Origin: Bacillota bacterium
GTDB lineage: Bacteria; Bacillota; Clostridia; Acetivibrionales; DTU013
Assembly (NCBI GenBank): GCA_023439545.1
Contig: JAEXNT010000032.1
Coordinates: 1-64,000, forward strand
Length of the DNA stretch: 64,000 nt
Direction of reading: 5' to 3'
Positions 26,062 through 34,834 of the stretch are shown one piece after another. The position numbers were made by a program, and so were the translations under genes. The notes beneath the pieces were generated by a model. The model saw only the letters and a program-made list of their open reading frames with translations. It was not told the DNA's origin and did no database searches. The number at the start of each line of letters is the position of its first letter. The stretch's first letter is position 1.

Positions 26062-27058
26062 ATTCCGCTCCCCCAAAGCCCTCATCCTTAATGACAACCT
26101 CTAGAATATTGTCGTTGTTTATATCAAGACACCCAATGACTGAGTAGTAGTACTCATCCATTATCATCATATCCTTATTGTTATCCGACGCCTCAAGAGT
26201 TGAATCCTCGATCTTATATCCAGTGGATTCATCCATAACTGTACTGTTATATTCTCCATTTTCTTCCTTCGAAAAGATCATGACGGAATAGTTGTTATTT
26301 ACCTTATAAACCGCTTCTTCAATACAATCCTCTTCGTTGTATGAGGAACCGATTGTTATAAGTTCCTCTTTCCCATCTCCATCCAAATCGACATCAATAG
26401 CATCAGTAACATTTGGAGTAAAATTATCCAGTCCCTGTTTCTGCAAAACTGACGTTAATATTTCACGATGTTTCTTCTCATCATCGAATTCAGGTATTCT
26501 TTTTAATGCTTTATCATTATTGCTAAGTGCGACATAATCGTCATAAAAATCCTCAAAACCAGATATGCTATATGGTTCCCCTGTATCTATGCCTTTTAAT
26601 ATTCCAGATCCAAGGTATTTGTAGTTCGCATAAACGCTAAATTCCGTATTATCACTAATATCACTAAAAACAGACTGATATGTAACCCATTCATTTCCCT
26701 GATATGCGCCGATCAGCAAGTTACTTATGACTATAAGTATTGGGTTTACTGCACTTGACTCTTGTGTTGAGTTGCTCACTGGTTCTGATTCTAGCTGTAA
26801 ATTACCTGTTGATTCATTCAGGTCCTTTGGATCACTCAACAAACCAGCAATGCCACCGGCATTATTCTGTAAATCGTTAGTTATATCAACAACGGTATCA
26901 GATGTCGTTTCAGTCACTGCTGCCAATTCTGTTTCGTCTTTATTAGTCTGTTGATCCGATACATTAATACTATTATTCAAATTATATCCATTCCCACATC
27001 CAGCAAGAGACATACTTATCAATACAGCCATAATAGAATACTTTACTCGTATATGCAT
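25994..27058 (-). CDS. Putative lipoprotein with Asp-rich calcium-loop-like motifs
   Basis: The 354-residue product has a clear lipoprotein signal ('YSIMAVLISMSLAGC'). A low-complexity linker of about 90 residues follows, then a domain with 'DVDLDGDGKEELITIG' and 'CLDINNDNILEVVIKD'. These Asp-rich loops resemble VCBS/FG-GAP calcium-binding repeats. The protein is probably anchored to the outer face of the membrane; its role is unknown. It lies downstream of the HD-GYP gene but behind a terminator. Confidence 0.75.
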   Translation of the reverse strand: MHIRVKYSIMAVLISMSLAGCGNGYNLNNSINVSDQQTNKDETELAAVTETTSDTVVDITNDLQNNAGGIAGLLSDPKDLNESTGNLQLESEPVSNSTQESSAVNPILIVISNLLIGAYQGNEWVTYQSVFSDISDNTEFSVYANYKYLGSGILKGIDTGEPYSISGFEDFYDDYVALSNNDKALKRIPEFDDEKKHREILTSVLQKQGLDNFTPNVTDAIDVDLDGDGKEELITIGSSYNEEDCIEEAVYKVNNNYSVMIFSKEENGEYNSTVMDESTGYKIEDSTLEASDNNKDMMIMDEYYYSVIGCLDINNDNILEVVIKDEGFGGAEYEIYEFSNGRFEIVLEDFYGYR

Positions 27059-27158
27059 ATGTCTTCCCTTTCTGTAAATGTGATTGATTCCAGTATATTA
27101 CAACTATTTCATAACATCAACTTTTCAAATAGTTATTTGAAACACGTTGTCGAAAATA

Positions 27159-27186
27159 AAAACAGAGTCCATTAGAACTCTGTTTT
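27159..27186 (-). terminator. Terminator after the HD-GYP response regulator gene
   Basis: Minus strand: AAAACAGAGT pairs with ACTCTGTTTT across an 8-base loop, followed by a T-rich tract TTATTTTCG. Confidence 0.9.
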
Positions 27187-27228
27187 ATGTAAACACTTTT
27201 CAGTTATATAACCTGTGGAATATCCGCC

Positions 27229-28278
27229 CTATTTAACCTCTTCCTCGTCGATCGCCTTTATGAGCTCCATAACCACGGACGCATCGAGCTTTCCCCTGTT
27301 CATGTCGCCCAGGATGATTTCCTTCACCTGGTCCATAGGCATCTTATCCCTGTACGGTCGGTCCGAAGTCAGCGCGTCATATATATCCGCAACTGCGATT
27401 ATCCTTGAATCTATGGTAAGCTGGTCACCGGATAGTCCGTCCGGATAGCCGGTCCCGTCTATTTTCTCGTGGTGGTGGCGGATCGGATCCAAGCACATGG
27501 ACAGGCTGTTCAGCGGTCTGCAGATTGTTTCGCCTATTACGGTATGCCTCTTTATAGCTTCGAATTCATCATCATCGAGCTTGCCCGGTTTATTCAAAAT
27601 CAATTCGGGCACTCCTACCTTTCCGATATCGTGTATGAGTCCCGACATTTCAAGCAGTCTCAGTTTATCCTCAGGAAGTCCCAGGCGCTCTCCCAGCAGG
27701 CGGCTGATATTACCGACCCTGCGTGTGTGGCCATCCGTGTATTTGTCCTTTGCTTCTATTACATTTGCAAGTGTTATAACAAGATTCCTCACATTATCAG
27801 CTTCCTGCTGGTAGTCGGTCTTAAGCAGCCCGTAAAGCCGATCCGTCTCTTCCTTCGATTCCTTGAGCTCCTCGTACCGCTTCCTGAGGTCATCGGACAA
27901 TTCCTTCTTTTCAATTCCGTTGGAAACTATTTTTATCAGTTCATTGTTATCCCATGGTTTTTCAAGGTAATAATAAAGCCCGACCTCGTTGATGCTCCTG
28001 ATCGCGTTCTCTTTATCGGCGTATCCGGTCAGCAGTATGGTTATCGTATTAGGACTTATTGCTGCAGCTTTTTTCAGGAATTCTATCCCGTTCATCCCGG
28101 GCATCATAAAATCGGTAATTATCAGATCAACGTGCTTTGAGGCAAGAACATCGGAATCGAGGGCCTGCTGCGGATCATTAAAAGCTCTTACATCAAATTT
28201 GAGAACCATTTTGAGTAAGGTGGAAAGCGTAGTGGTTATCATTTGTTCATCATCTACAACAAAAATAGTTTTGGACAA
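27229..28278 (-). CDS. Response regulator with HD-GYP phosphodiesterase domain
   Basis: A two-domain 349-residue protein. The receiver domain (about 1-120) has the phosphoacceptor Asp56 in 'LIITDFMMPGMNG' and the Lys in 'LEKPW'. A coiled linker (125-165) leads to an HD-GYP domain (about 165-345) with 'HDIGKVGVPE' (H216-D217), 'HHHEKIDGTGYP' and 'IIAVADIYDALTSDRPYR'. HD-GYP domains hydrolyse cyclic di-GMP, and the metal and GYP residues look intact. It is divergent from the histidine kinase at 28446, which is its likely partner. Confidence 0.95.
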   Translation of the reverse strand: MSKTIFVVDDEQMITTTLSTLLKMVLKFDVRAFNDPQQALDSDVLASKHVDLIITDFMMPGMNGIEFLKKAAAISPNTITILLTGYADKENAIRSINEVGLYYYLEKPWDNNELIKIVSNGIEKKELSDDLRKRYEELKESKEETDRLYGLLKTDYQQEADNVRNLVITLANVIEAKDKYTDGHTRRVGNISRLLGERLGLPEDKLRLLEMSGLIHDIGKVGVPELILNKPGKLDDDEFEAIKRHTVIGETICRPLNSLSMCLDPIRHHHEKIDGTGYPDGLSGDQLTIDSRIIAVADIYDALTSDRPYRDKMPMDQVKEIILGDMNRGKLDASVVMELIKAIDEEEVK

Positions 28279-28445
28279 TGTTATCCCCCTCTGTTGTTTT
28301 CTCTGATGTATTTAAATTTTTGCTGTTATTGCTAATAAATCCCTATGGTAATTTTACCACAGCTTGTCACAAAAACAAGAATAAAGTCATAAAATCTAAA
28401 ATACTGTAAATAAAGGCAAGAAAATGATATAATACCAGGCAGGAA

Positions 28446-30221
28446 ATGACATTGGGGGTGAGGCATCTGGAGAACCCTGACTATACTAAAAATCGCAGGA
28501 CTTTAAAAAAACGCATTAGAAGGGTCATATTCCTTTGCGTTCTTGTGACCATAACATTATTCTGCGCGTTGGTTCTCATCGCGGGAGTCAATTTTTTCAA
28601 GTACAACTCTTCTTTTTTGACAGATTACTTCAGCTCGTATATTGCACAAAGCATGAGCTCCGATTATTTTCTGGACCAAATGGGCATCAGCAGCCTGAGG
28701 GAGCTGGAGCCGGACTCCGAACGTTTCGGTGCGTGGCTCGAAGCTGTCAAAAACAGCAATGATTTCGGCAGAGTAATACTGATGCGGTCCGATTCCGGAA
28801 ATATGCCTGCAAAGGCGATTATTCGAGCCCCTGACATTAAAACCGGCACAGCGGGCATTCCGAATCCCCCGGTCAGACCCGGAGACTTGCCAATTAACGC
28901 CCACGACATATTCAACGTAACCGTACTTGCCTATGACAAGGTCATTTACGAGGACAAATCACCGGACGGAAAAGGCACAATAGACTATCTTGACAATATT
29001 GCCCACAAAAACCTGGAGCAGACGGTATTCAGGCATCTGCTCGATTATTTCGGTTCCCGGTCCGGAGCCGCCATTGTCGATAAAGGCGGGACTGCAATAG
29101 CAACGGTCACCGTTAGAGTAAACAATGGATATCTGATGGCCGTGGGCTTGCTTTTCGTTGTCACGGTAATTCTGTCTGCTTTGCTTGCCATGATCACAGG
29201 CCTGTTGATATCAAGACTTCTTACGATCCCTGTGACCGTGCCTCTGAAACAGCTGAACGACAAAATAAGCGAAATTGCATCCGCCAGCGGAGAAAGCGCC
29301 ATGACCTCGCATATAACGATAAAAAAGCCCTTGCGTGAAATTAGCATGCTGGCTGATTCAACTAATTCCATAATGGAAAAAATGAAAGATTACAACGAAC
29401 TGCTTATGGCGCAGAATGAGGAACTCGAGGCCCAGAACGAAGAACTTGCCAATTCGAAAAGGAAAGTGGAAGAAGCGCAGAATATGCTTATCCAGACCGA
29501 AAACATGGCGTCTGTCGGACAGCTTACCGCTGCGATAACGCATGAAATAAACACGCCGCTCGGCGCCATCAGCAGCAACGCTCAACTCTGCAGCATGCTC
29601 ATCACACAGGTTCTCGAACATGAGTCGTTAAGCGGAGACAGCGCGCTGACGGAACTGCTCAGGCAGCTGCAGGACTCGAACAACGTCAGTATAATGGCCT
29701 GTAACCGCGTAAACCAGATAATCCGCAGTCTGAAGAATTTTTCAAAGGTAGATGAAGCGGAATTTCAGGAATACGATATAAACGAAGGTATGAAAAGCGT
29801 ACTCATACTTACTTCGAACCTTTGGAAGAGGAAGATAGTAATGCATGAGGAATACGGAGATATTCCGAAGGTCAAGTGTTTTCCCGGAATGCTAAACCAG
29901 GTCTTTATGAACCTTATAGTAAACTCTGTCCAGGCGATCACCGACAACGGCAACATATACATAAAAACATGGAACGACGAAGACAATGTCTACGCCAATG
30001 TTAAAGACGACGGTTGCGGTATCGGCGAGGACAACCTCAACAGGGTCTTCGATAACGGTTTCACCACAAAGGGAAAGAGTCTGGGAATGGGACTCGGGCT
30101 CGCCATAAGCAGGAGTATAATCGAAAAGCACAACGGGAACATAACCGTCCGGAGCAAACCCGGGGAAGGCGCCGAATTTACCGTAAGCATCCCATTGAGA
30201 AACTCCAGGACGCAGATTTGA
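28446..30221 (+). CDS. Membrane sensor histidine kinase
   Basis: A 591-residue kinase. There are membrane segments at about 28-50 and 232-258 around a 180-residue extracellular sensor, then a HAMP-like region, a coiled coil ('MAQNEELEAQNEELANSKRK'), the phosphoacceptor His366 in 'AAITHEINTPLGAI', and an ATPase domain with 'FMNLIVNSVQAI', 'DDGCGIGEDNL' and 'GMGLGLAISRSII'. The H-box belongs to the group with 'HEINTPL'. It faces the HD-GYP regulator across a 167-bp gap. The exact start (ATG 28446, GTG 28458, or a later codon) is uncertain. Confidence 0.92.
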   Translation: MTLGVRHLENPDYTKNRRTLKKRIRRVIFLCVLVTITLFCALVLIAGVNFFKYNSSFLTDYFSSYIAQSMSSDYFLDQMGISSLRELEPDSERFGAWLEAVKNSNDFGRVILMRSDSGNMPAKAIIRAPDIKTGTAGIPNPPVRPGDLPINAHDIFNVTVLAYDKVIYEDKSPDGKGTIDYLDNIAHKNLEQTVFRHLLDYFGSRSGAAIVDKGGTAIATVTVRVNNGYLMAVGLLFVVTVILSALLAMITGLLISRLLTIPVTVPLKQLNDKISEIASASGESAMTSHITIKKPLREISMLADSTNSIMEKMKDYNELLMAQNEELEAQNEELANSKRKVEEAQNMLIQTENMASVGQLTAAITHEINTPLGAISSNAQLCSMLITQVLEHESLSGDSALTELLRQLQDSNNVSIMACNRVNQIIRSLKNFSKVDEAEFQEYDINEGMKSVLILTSNLWKRKIVMHEEYGDIPKVKCFPGMLNQVFMNLIVNSVQAITDNGNIYIKTWNDEDNVYANVKDDGCGIGEDNLNRVFDNGFTTKGKSLGMGLGLAISRSIIEKHNGNITVRSKPGEGAEFTVSIPLRNSRTQI

Positions 30222-30245
30222 AAAAAGCTCCAAAACCTAGATTAG

Positions 30246-30281
30246 AAAAGCCGAACAGGGATGTCCCCGTTCGGCTTTTTT
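30246..30281. terminator. Bidirectional terminator between kinase and GH8
   Basis: AAAAGCCGAAC...GTTCGGCTTTT stem (30246-30256 and 30269-30279) plus inner GGG/CCC, with T-runs on both strands, between convergent genes. Confidence 0.92.
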
Positions 30282-30303
30282 AGCAATTCCACTCAAAAAA
30301 TCC

Positions 30304-31437
30304 TTACCAGATCCTGTAGTTGCCGCTTAACGCAAGCATCGCAAACAGGTACAGGCAATTGTCATAATAACGCCTTACGCCTGTGCGGACAGGTGTGTTC
30401 CAAAATAGCTCGACACATTTTCTGGCGTTTTCACCTTCTCCGGCAAGGGATACCTGCGCGTTGGTCGCGATCAGTCCGACCGGGTGCAGCGCTTTTTCCT
30501 CCTGTGGGGTTCCGTCAATGTCATACATCCTGTAATCCGCATTCGCTCCCATCGAGGCGAAAAACGCCTGTATCCTGCCGGCTTCATTCTTCTTCCACTC
30601 ATCATTCCCGAACCAGGACGAATCGAGCCCGATATTCGCCGCTACTCTGTAGGAGTCGCTGTAAAAGCGGAAATGTCCGTAATTCCAGCTTGCCTTGTGC
30701 GGCTTTCCGTCATAATCCGAATATTCGGGAGCCAGCCCGGTAACAGGATGGCATGCCGTTTTGAGATACTCCCTGCCGGCATTGGCGGCTTCATGCCAGA
30801 AAGCTTTATCCTTGGGGTCTCCCCATACCGAAAACAGTTCATAAAAGTGTGGAAGATGATATGAAGGGTCCGTCCATGGAGTCTCGGGCACAAACCTTAT
30901 CAATTTGTTCGAGGGCTCCCACATGGGATCGCCTTCGCCTTCCTCTCCCTTGTGTACGCATTCGTGCAGTATTTTCAAGGCCTGCTTTCCGTAATCAAAG
31001 GGTTCGGGTCCGTCCCCCCAGCGGTGCGAGGCAAACAGCAGAGCCAAGGCGAAATATTCTTCGCCGTCGGGAGCCGGTCCCTGCGATCTCCTGGTACCGT
31101 CCGCATTGCACGACCATGCAAAATAGTACTTGTATTTCCCATCCTGGTGCTGCATATACCTGTGGGCCCAACTCCATATGCAGTCGAACTCATGCTTTTT
31201 GTCCAGTTGCACGCACATCATCATCCCGTATGACATTCCCTCTGTCCTGACGTCGTTGTTTCCGGTGTCAAGAAGGTACCCCATATCATCTCCCGCCGTG
31301 TAATATATCCTGGTATCTTCATCGCCGTAAAACAATTTCTGCCAGGTGTCCATCACCCTTTTTTCCACTTCTTCATCCGGATATCCGTATTCTTTGAAAA
31401 CACTGCGGTACTTGCCGGAATAAAATGCTCCCTCCAT
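30304..31437 (-). CDS. GH8 reducing-end xylose-releasing exo-oligoxylanase
   Basis: Removes xylose from the reducing end of xylo-oligosaccharides. The 377-residue protein has no signal peptide and fits cytoplasmic Rex enzymes in length. The catalytic acid is Glu66 in 'NDVRTEGMSYGMM'; the likely base is Asp261 in 'FYSDSYRVAANIGLD'. The 'ALHP' loop (L317-H318-P319) matches the Leu-His-Pro loop that blocks the cleft and makes Rex an exo-enzyme. It is a single-gene unit between two terminators, unlinked to other xylan genes here. Confidence 0.9.
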   Translation of the reverse strand: MEGAFYSGKYRSVFKEYGYPDEEVEKRVMDTWQKLFYGDEDTRIYYTAGDDMGYLLDTGNNDVRTEGMSYGMMMCVQLDKKHEFDCIWSWAHRYMQHQDGKYKYYFAWSCNADGTRRSQGPAPDGEEYFALALLFASHRWGDGPEPFDYGKQALKILHECVHKGEEGEGDPMWEPSNKLIRFVPETPWTDPSYHLPHFYELFSVWGDPKDKAFWHEAANAGREYLKTACHPVTGLAPEYSDYDGKPHKASWNYGHFRFYSDSYRVAANIGLDSSWFGNDEWKKNEAGRIQAFFASMGANADYRMYDIDGTPQEEKALHPVGLIATNAQVSLAGEGENARKCVELFWNTPVRTGVRRYYDNCLYLFAMLALSGNYRIW

Positions 31438-31472
31438 TGTTCACGCTCCTTCGCGATAAAGTATATTACAAC

Positions 31473-31504
31473 AAAGGAGCTCCTGGATATCCATGAGCTC
31501 CTTT
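31473..31504 (-). terminator. Terminator between cheX-like gene and GH8
   Basis: Ten-base perfect arms AAAGGAGCTC/GAGCTCCTTT with a 12-base loop, followed on the minus strand by TTTGTTGTAAT. Confidence 0.85.
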
Positions 31505-31518
31505 ACAATTACCGAATA

Positions 31519-31983
31519 TCAACCTTCTGTGGAAATATCGAGATCTATTTTTTCAGTATCGTTGAATTCTAACGGTATACATACAGTCTTCATCTTACTG
31601 GTCGTGATCTGCATATTTTCTCCTACGAGCAGGGATGGCGGTGTGATATCTATGTTTATGCCCCTGTTGTAGAGTATCGTTGCCGCATTGCCCATTATCA
31701 TATTTGCCAATTCGGATAATGCACTCTTGGACATTTCATCGAATTCGGTCACCGGCATGCCCATCATCATAATGGAAGCTATCTTCAGAGCGAAAGCCCT
31801 GTCTATTGAAAATACAGCCTGGCCGCGCATTTTACCGGTCAGACCAACCATAATCAGGATATCTTCACTTTTGTACGGGGAATTTTTCAGATAAACTTTG
31901 CCGAGTCTTGCATCAAGTTGTGTTATCTGTTTCAAAACGGTCTGACTTGCTTCGATGAATGGATTGATATATTCAATGTTCAT
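31519..31983 (-). CDS. CheX-like phosphatase domain protein
   Basis: The 154-residue protein matches CheX/CheC-type CheY-P phosphatases: 'GLTGKMRGQAVFSIDRAFAL', a helix with the ExxN catalytic motif ('LSELANMIMGNAA') and 'ITPPSLLVGENMQI'. CheX dephosphorylates receiver domains. No chemotaxis gene is nearby, so its partner may be a response regulator such as the HD-GYP protein 3.3 kb away; that is speculation. It lies 81 bases after the last spoVA gene on the same strand and may be read through from it. GGTGGGG precedes the ATG. Confidence 0.85.
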   Translation of the reverse strand: MNIEYINPFIEASQTVLKQITQLDARLGKVYLKNSPYKSEDILIMVGLTGKMRGQAVFSIDRAFALKIASIMMMGMPVTEFDEMSKSALSELANMIMGNAATILYNRGINIDITPPSLLVGENMQITTSKMKTVCIPLEFNDTEKIDLDISTEG

Positions 31984-32064
31984 TTGCGGAACCCCACCTT
32001 TATCTAATATGAATAAGCGACAATATATATCTACTTTCTACATTATCGGAAAAAATCCTTCTTT

Positions 32065-32637
32065 TCAAGAGTCTTTTTGCAACAATCCGCTATGTTCCAA
32101 TATTATCTTGAACGCTTTAGTAGTAATCGGGGCTCCTTTTGCAGCCTCGTCCTGATAATCCATTTTGCCCGGATCGCCTATTCCAACGATAAAGGAACCA
32201 GGGCGGGACCTCAGTATGCTCAAGGTATCTCCGCATATTTTATCGCTATACGTATTGTCACCGAATTTATCTACCGCATGCTTTATGACATCACCGGTTT
32301 TGGTGACCGAATAGTCTATTTTAAGCCCATTACAATCCTTCCCGTTTGATGAAACAGCCACAATGCCCAATACATCCAGCTTGCGGCAGTCCAGCAGGTA
32401 ATCCATCGCCCTTTCACCGGAGCCTTTCCCCTTGGCTCCCCTATCATCCACCATTACTACCACGGGATCATATTTTGCTTCCAATATTCTCTTTTCTATC
32501 TCTTGTCCCGATAAAATGGTAGGATTCCCGGCAGACGAAGAAATGCAGCGTCCTCCGACATTGGCCGTCGCTTTTTCGACCGCTTCCTTAGCTACCATGT
32601 CCCCGTCGGTTACCAGTATAACCTTTCGTTTATCCAT
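32065..32637 (-). CDS. spoVAEA: Stage V sporulation protein AE (soluble, SpoVAEa)
   Basis: The 190-residue soluble protein corresponds to SpoVAEa, which in Bacillus is encoded with the SpoVA channel that moves dipicolinic acid into and out of the spore. Family features include 'VILVTDGDMVAKEAVEKAT', 'VVVMVDDRGAKGKGSGERA' and 'FIVGIGDPGKMDYQDEAAKG'. It starts 11 bases after spoVAEB stops and has CGGAG before its ATG. It is the last recognised spoVA gene here. Confidence 0.9.
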   Translation of the reverse strand: MDKRKVILVTDGDMVAKEAVEKATANVGGRCISSSAGNPTILSGQEIEKRILEAKYDPVVVMVDDRGAKGKGSGERAMDYLLDCRKLDVLGIVAVSSNGKDCNGLKIDYSVTKTGDVIKHAVDKFGDNTYSDKICGDTLSILRSRPGSFIVGIGDPGKMDYQDEAAKGAPITTKAFKIILEHSGLLQKDS

Positions 32638-32648
32638 ACAAATCTCCG

Positions 32649-33020
32649 TCAGGTCTTTATTTTAGGTTTGAATACGACCGCAGCAAGATAAGCAAAGAAA
32701 ATAACCGCCGCCACGCCGGCAGCAGTAGCCCTGATTCCGCCTGTCAGCGCTCCCAGCAGCCCGTATTTGTCGACGTCGATGAAGGCGCCTTTTGCAAGGC
32801 TGTATCCAAACCCTGTCAGCGGGATCGTAGCACCCGCCCCCCCGATGTCGACCAGCTTCTGGTACACTCCAAGTGCGGCAAGAACTACGCCGGCTGTGAC
32901 AAAAACCACCAATATCCTGGCAGCCGTAAGCTTGGTCTTATCTATCAACACCTGTCCGATGGCACATATAATGCCGCCGACAATAAACGCACTCAAATAT
33001 TGCATAACAGTTTGCCGCAT
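32649..33020 (-). CDS. spoVAEB: Stage V sporulation protein AE (membrane, SpoVAEb)
   Basis: A 123-residue membrane protein with about four helices, related to SpoVAC and part of the dipicolinate channel. Signatures are 'FIVGGIICAIGQVLID' and 'GAGATIPLTGFGYSLAKGA'. ATG 33020 follows GGAG by nine bases. In-frame codons further up fall inside the duplicated stem-loop and are unlikely starts. Confidence 0.93.
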   Translation of the reverse strand: MRQTVMQYLSAFIVGGIICAIGQVLIDKTKLTAARILVVFVTAGVVLAALGVYQKLVDIGGAGATIPLTGFGYSLAKGAFIDVDKYGLLGALTGGIRATAAGVAAVIFFAYLAAVVFKPKIKT

Positions 33021-33036
33021 CGCATCATCCTCCTGT

Positions 33037-33127
33037 GGAAGTTTTAAAGGAAATCCGCGCCTCACGGCGCTAAACTTCCTTTATGGAAGTTTTAAAGGAA
33101 ATCCGCGCCTCACGGCGCTAAACTTCC
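33037..33127 (-). repeat. Dispersed intercistronic stem-loop, tandem copies 2 and 3
   Basis: Two identical 43-bp units (33037-33079, 33085-33127) with a 48-bp period. The outer arms read GGAAGTTT/AAACTTCC instead of GGATGTTT/AAACATCC, a compensated base-pair change; the inner GCGCC/GGCGC stem is kept. A third partial left arm (33133 onwards) encodes the last SpoVAD codons. The element ends three bases before the GGAG of spoVAEB. Confidence 0.88.
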
Positions 33128-33128
33128 T

Positions 33129-34151
33129 TTATGGAAGTTTTATTATGTTTTCAATGGCAACGGCATGCGCGACACATGGTATCGTCTCTCCCTGCTGCAC
33201 GCTGGAAGGGCTCAATAACGCACCCGTCGGAACAAAAAGTATCCTTTTGAGCTTTCCTTTTTTGAGGCTGTCATACAAAAAGCCGGTAAACACCGTGGCT
33301 GAGCATGCACAGCCGCTTCCTCCGGAATGTACATCCTGAGTTTTGTCAAAAATCATAAGCCCGCAGTCATTGAGTATACTGCCGATGCGCACCCCGTTGG
33401 AAGACAGCAGGTCATCGGCGATTTCCCTGCCGACGGCTCCCAGATCTCCCGTTACGATCATATCGTAATAATCCTGCGACAGGCCCGTATCCTCAAAATG
33501 CGCATATATAGTGTCCGCGGCCGCCGGCGCCATTGCCGCGCCCATGTTGTTCTGGTCTTTTATACCCATATCCACTATTTTGCCGGTGGTTATCCTCGTG
33601 ACATAAGGACCCGATCCCTCGGCAGATAAAAGTACACTGCCGGCGCCGGTAACCGTCCACTGGGCTGTAGGCGGACGTTGTGTCCCAAGTTCGAGAGGAA
33701 ATCTGAATTGTTTCTCCGCCGAGCAGAAATGGCTTGACGTCAGGCAAACGATGTTTGAGGCATAACCGCCATCGATCAGCATGGACCCGAGGCCTATAGA
33801 TTCACCCATTGTAGAGCATGCGCCATAGATGCCGTAAAACGGGACATTCGATTCACGCAGGCCGAAGCTGGATGCGATACACTGATTCAATAAATCTCCC
33901 GCGATGATATAGTCAAGCGAGCTTGCCGCGATAGAAGCCTTTGAGACTACTTTTGCAAGGGCCTCCCTCACAAATTTGCTCTCCGCTTTTTCCCAGGTTT
34001 TCTCGCCCCAGAACTCATCACTGACTGTCTGGTCGAAAAAACCGGCAAGCGGGCCTTTTCCTTCCTTTGGCCCGACGATCGAAGCAGTTGCCGCGATAAC
34101 CGGAGGATCCCTGAATTGTATAGTCTGCTTGCCTGCTTTCTTCTCCAACAT
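33129..34151 (-). CDS. spoVAD: Stage V sporulation protein AD
   Basis: A thiolase-like protein that in Bacillus binds dipicolinic acid on the forespore inner membrane. The 340-residue product shows 'FRDPPVIAATASIVGPKEGK', 'GACSTMGESIGLGSMLI', 'QRPPTAQWTVTGAGSVLLS' and 'DVHSGGSGCACSATVFTGF'. ATG 34151 is favoured by GAGGAG eight bases upstream. Its stop (TAA) stands just before the tandem stem-loops. Confidence 0.96.
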   Translation of the reverse strand: MLEKKAGKQTIQFRDPPVIAATASIVGPKEGKGPLAGFFDQTVSDEFWGEKTWEKAESKFVREALAKVVSKASIAASSLDYIIAGDLLNQCIASSFGLRESNVPFYGIYGACSTMGESIGLGSMLIDGGYASNIVCLTSSHFCSAEKQFRFPLELGTQRPPTAQWTVTGAGSVLLSAEGSGPYVTRITTGKIVDMGIKDQNNMGAAMAPAAADTIYAHFEDTGLSQDYYDMIVTGDLGAVGREIADDLLSSNGVRIGSILNDCGLMIFDKTQDVHSGGSGCACSATVFTGFLYDSLKKGKLKRILFVPTGALLSPSSVQQGETIPCVAHAVAIENIIKLP

Positions 34152-34180
34152 TGCCACTACTCCTCTAATTTATGCTGCAG

Positions 34181-34627
34181 TTAAAATCTGATAAGATAAT
34201 GTATGATCCCGGCAAGTATCGAAGCGCTGATACCGTATACCAGTACAGGGCCCGCGATCAGGAACATTCTGGTCCCTATGCCCATGACGAAGCCCTCGCT
34301 TTTGTACTCCATGGCAGGCGATGCAATGGAGTTGGCAAACCCGGTTATCGGCACGATCGATCCCGCGCCCGCAAATTTGCCGAGGTCGTCATAAATATTC
34401 AGTGCGGTGAACAGCACGCCCAGAAAAACCATCACGACAGAAGTCAAAGAAGCCGTTATGTCCTTATCGAAGCCCATTGCCTTGAAGGAATTCATAAAAA
34501 ACTGCCCGAGCATGCAAATAAGCCCACCGACAAGGAAAGCCCTGGATATGTTCAATAAAAGCTTGGAGTTGGGCGATTTTTTATCAACATATTTCTTGTA
34601 TTCTTCTTTGGACATTACCTGCTGCAA
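34181..34627 (-). CDS. spoVAC: Stage V sporulation protein AC
   Basis: The 148-residue membrane protein acts as the mechanosensitive channel part of SpoVA in Bacillus. It has 'LNISRAFLVGGLICMLGQF', 'SIVPITGFANSIASPAMEYK' and a C-terminal 'GISASILAGIIHYLI'. The start could be TTG 34627 (GGAGGGG upstream) or ATG 34615; I give the first. It starts 18 bases after the small membrane peptide gene. Confidence 0.94.
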   Translation of the reverse strand: MQQVMSKEEYKKYVDKKSPNSKLLLNISRAFLVGGLICMLGQFFMNSFKAMGFDKDITASLTSVVMVFLGVLFTALNIYDDLGKFAGAGSIVPITGFANSIASPAMEYKSEGFVMGIGTRMFLIAGPVLVYGISASILAGIIHYLIRF

Positions 34628-34644
34628 TCAGATCCCCTCCCCGC

Positions 34645-34800
34645 TCAAGTGTTGAACAGACTGCCGATCATGACGAACACGCCCCTGGAAGGGACCTTTT
34701 CGTTTGTTCGGCTTGTTACGAATAGTATTATCAGTATTGCCAGGACTATCAGAGTCAAAACTATAAGAAACAGCTTATACCTGTTCAGTACAGCCAGCAT
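34645..34800 (-). CDS. Small membrane peptide, first gene of the spoVA operon
   Basis: A 51-residue frame with its own ribosome site (CGGGGTG six bases before ATG). The product has a basic start ('MLAVLNRYK'), one hydrophobic helix 'LFLIVLTLIVLAILIILFV' and a short polar tail ending 'GVFVMIGSLFNT'. It is not SpoVAA or SpoVAB, which are much larger. A sigma-G-like promoter lies about 35 bases upstream of the ATG, and spoVAC begins 18 bases downstream. It is likely a forespore membrane peptide; the family is not recognised. Confidence 0.7.
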   Translation of the reverse strand: MLAVLNRYKLFLIVLTLIVLAILIILFVTSRTNEKVPSRGVFVMIGSLFNT

Positions 34801-34834
34801 AGCAAACACCCCGTTTTCTCTTAATGTTATTAAT

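Noticed and set aside
32767..33339. Plus-strand frame with an internal peptide repeat
   Set aside because: The peptide repeat is a by-product of the two tandem stem-loops; the rest is antisense to spoVAD and spoVAEB.
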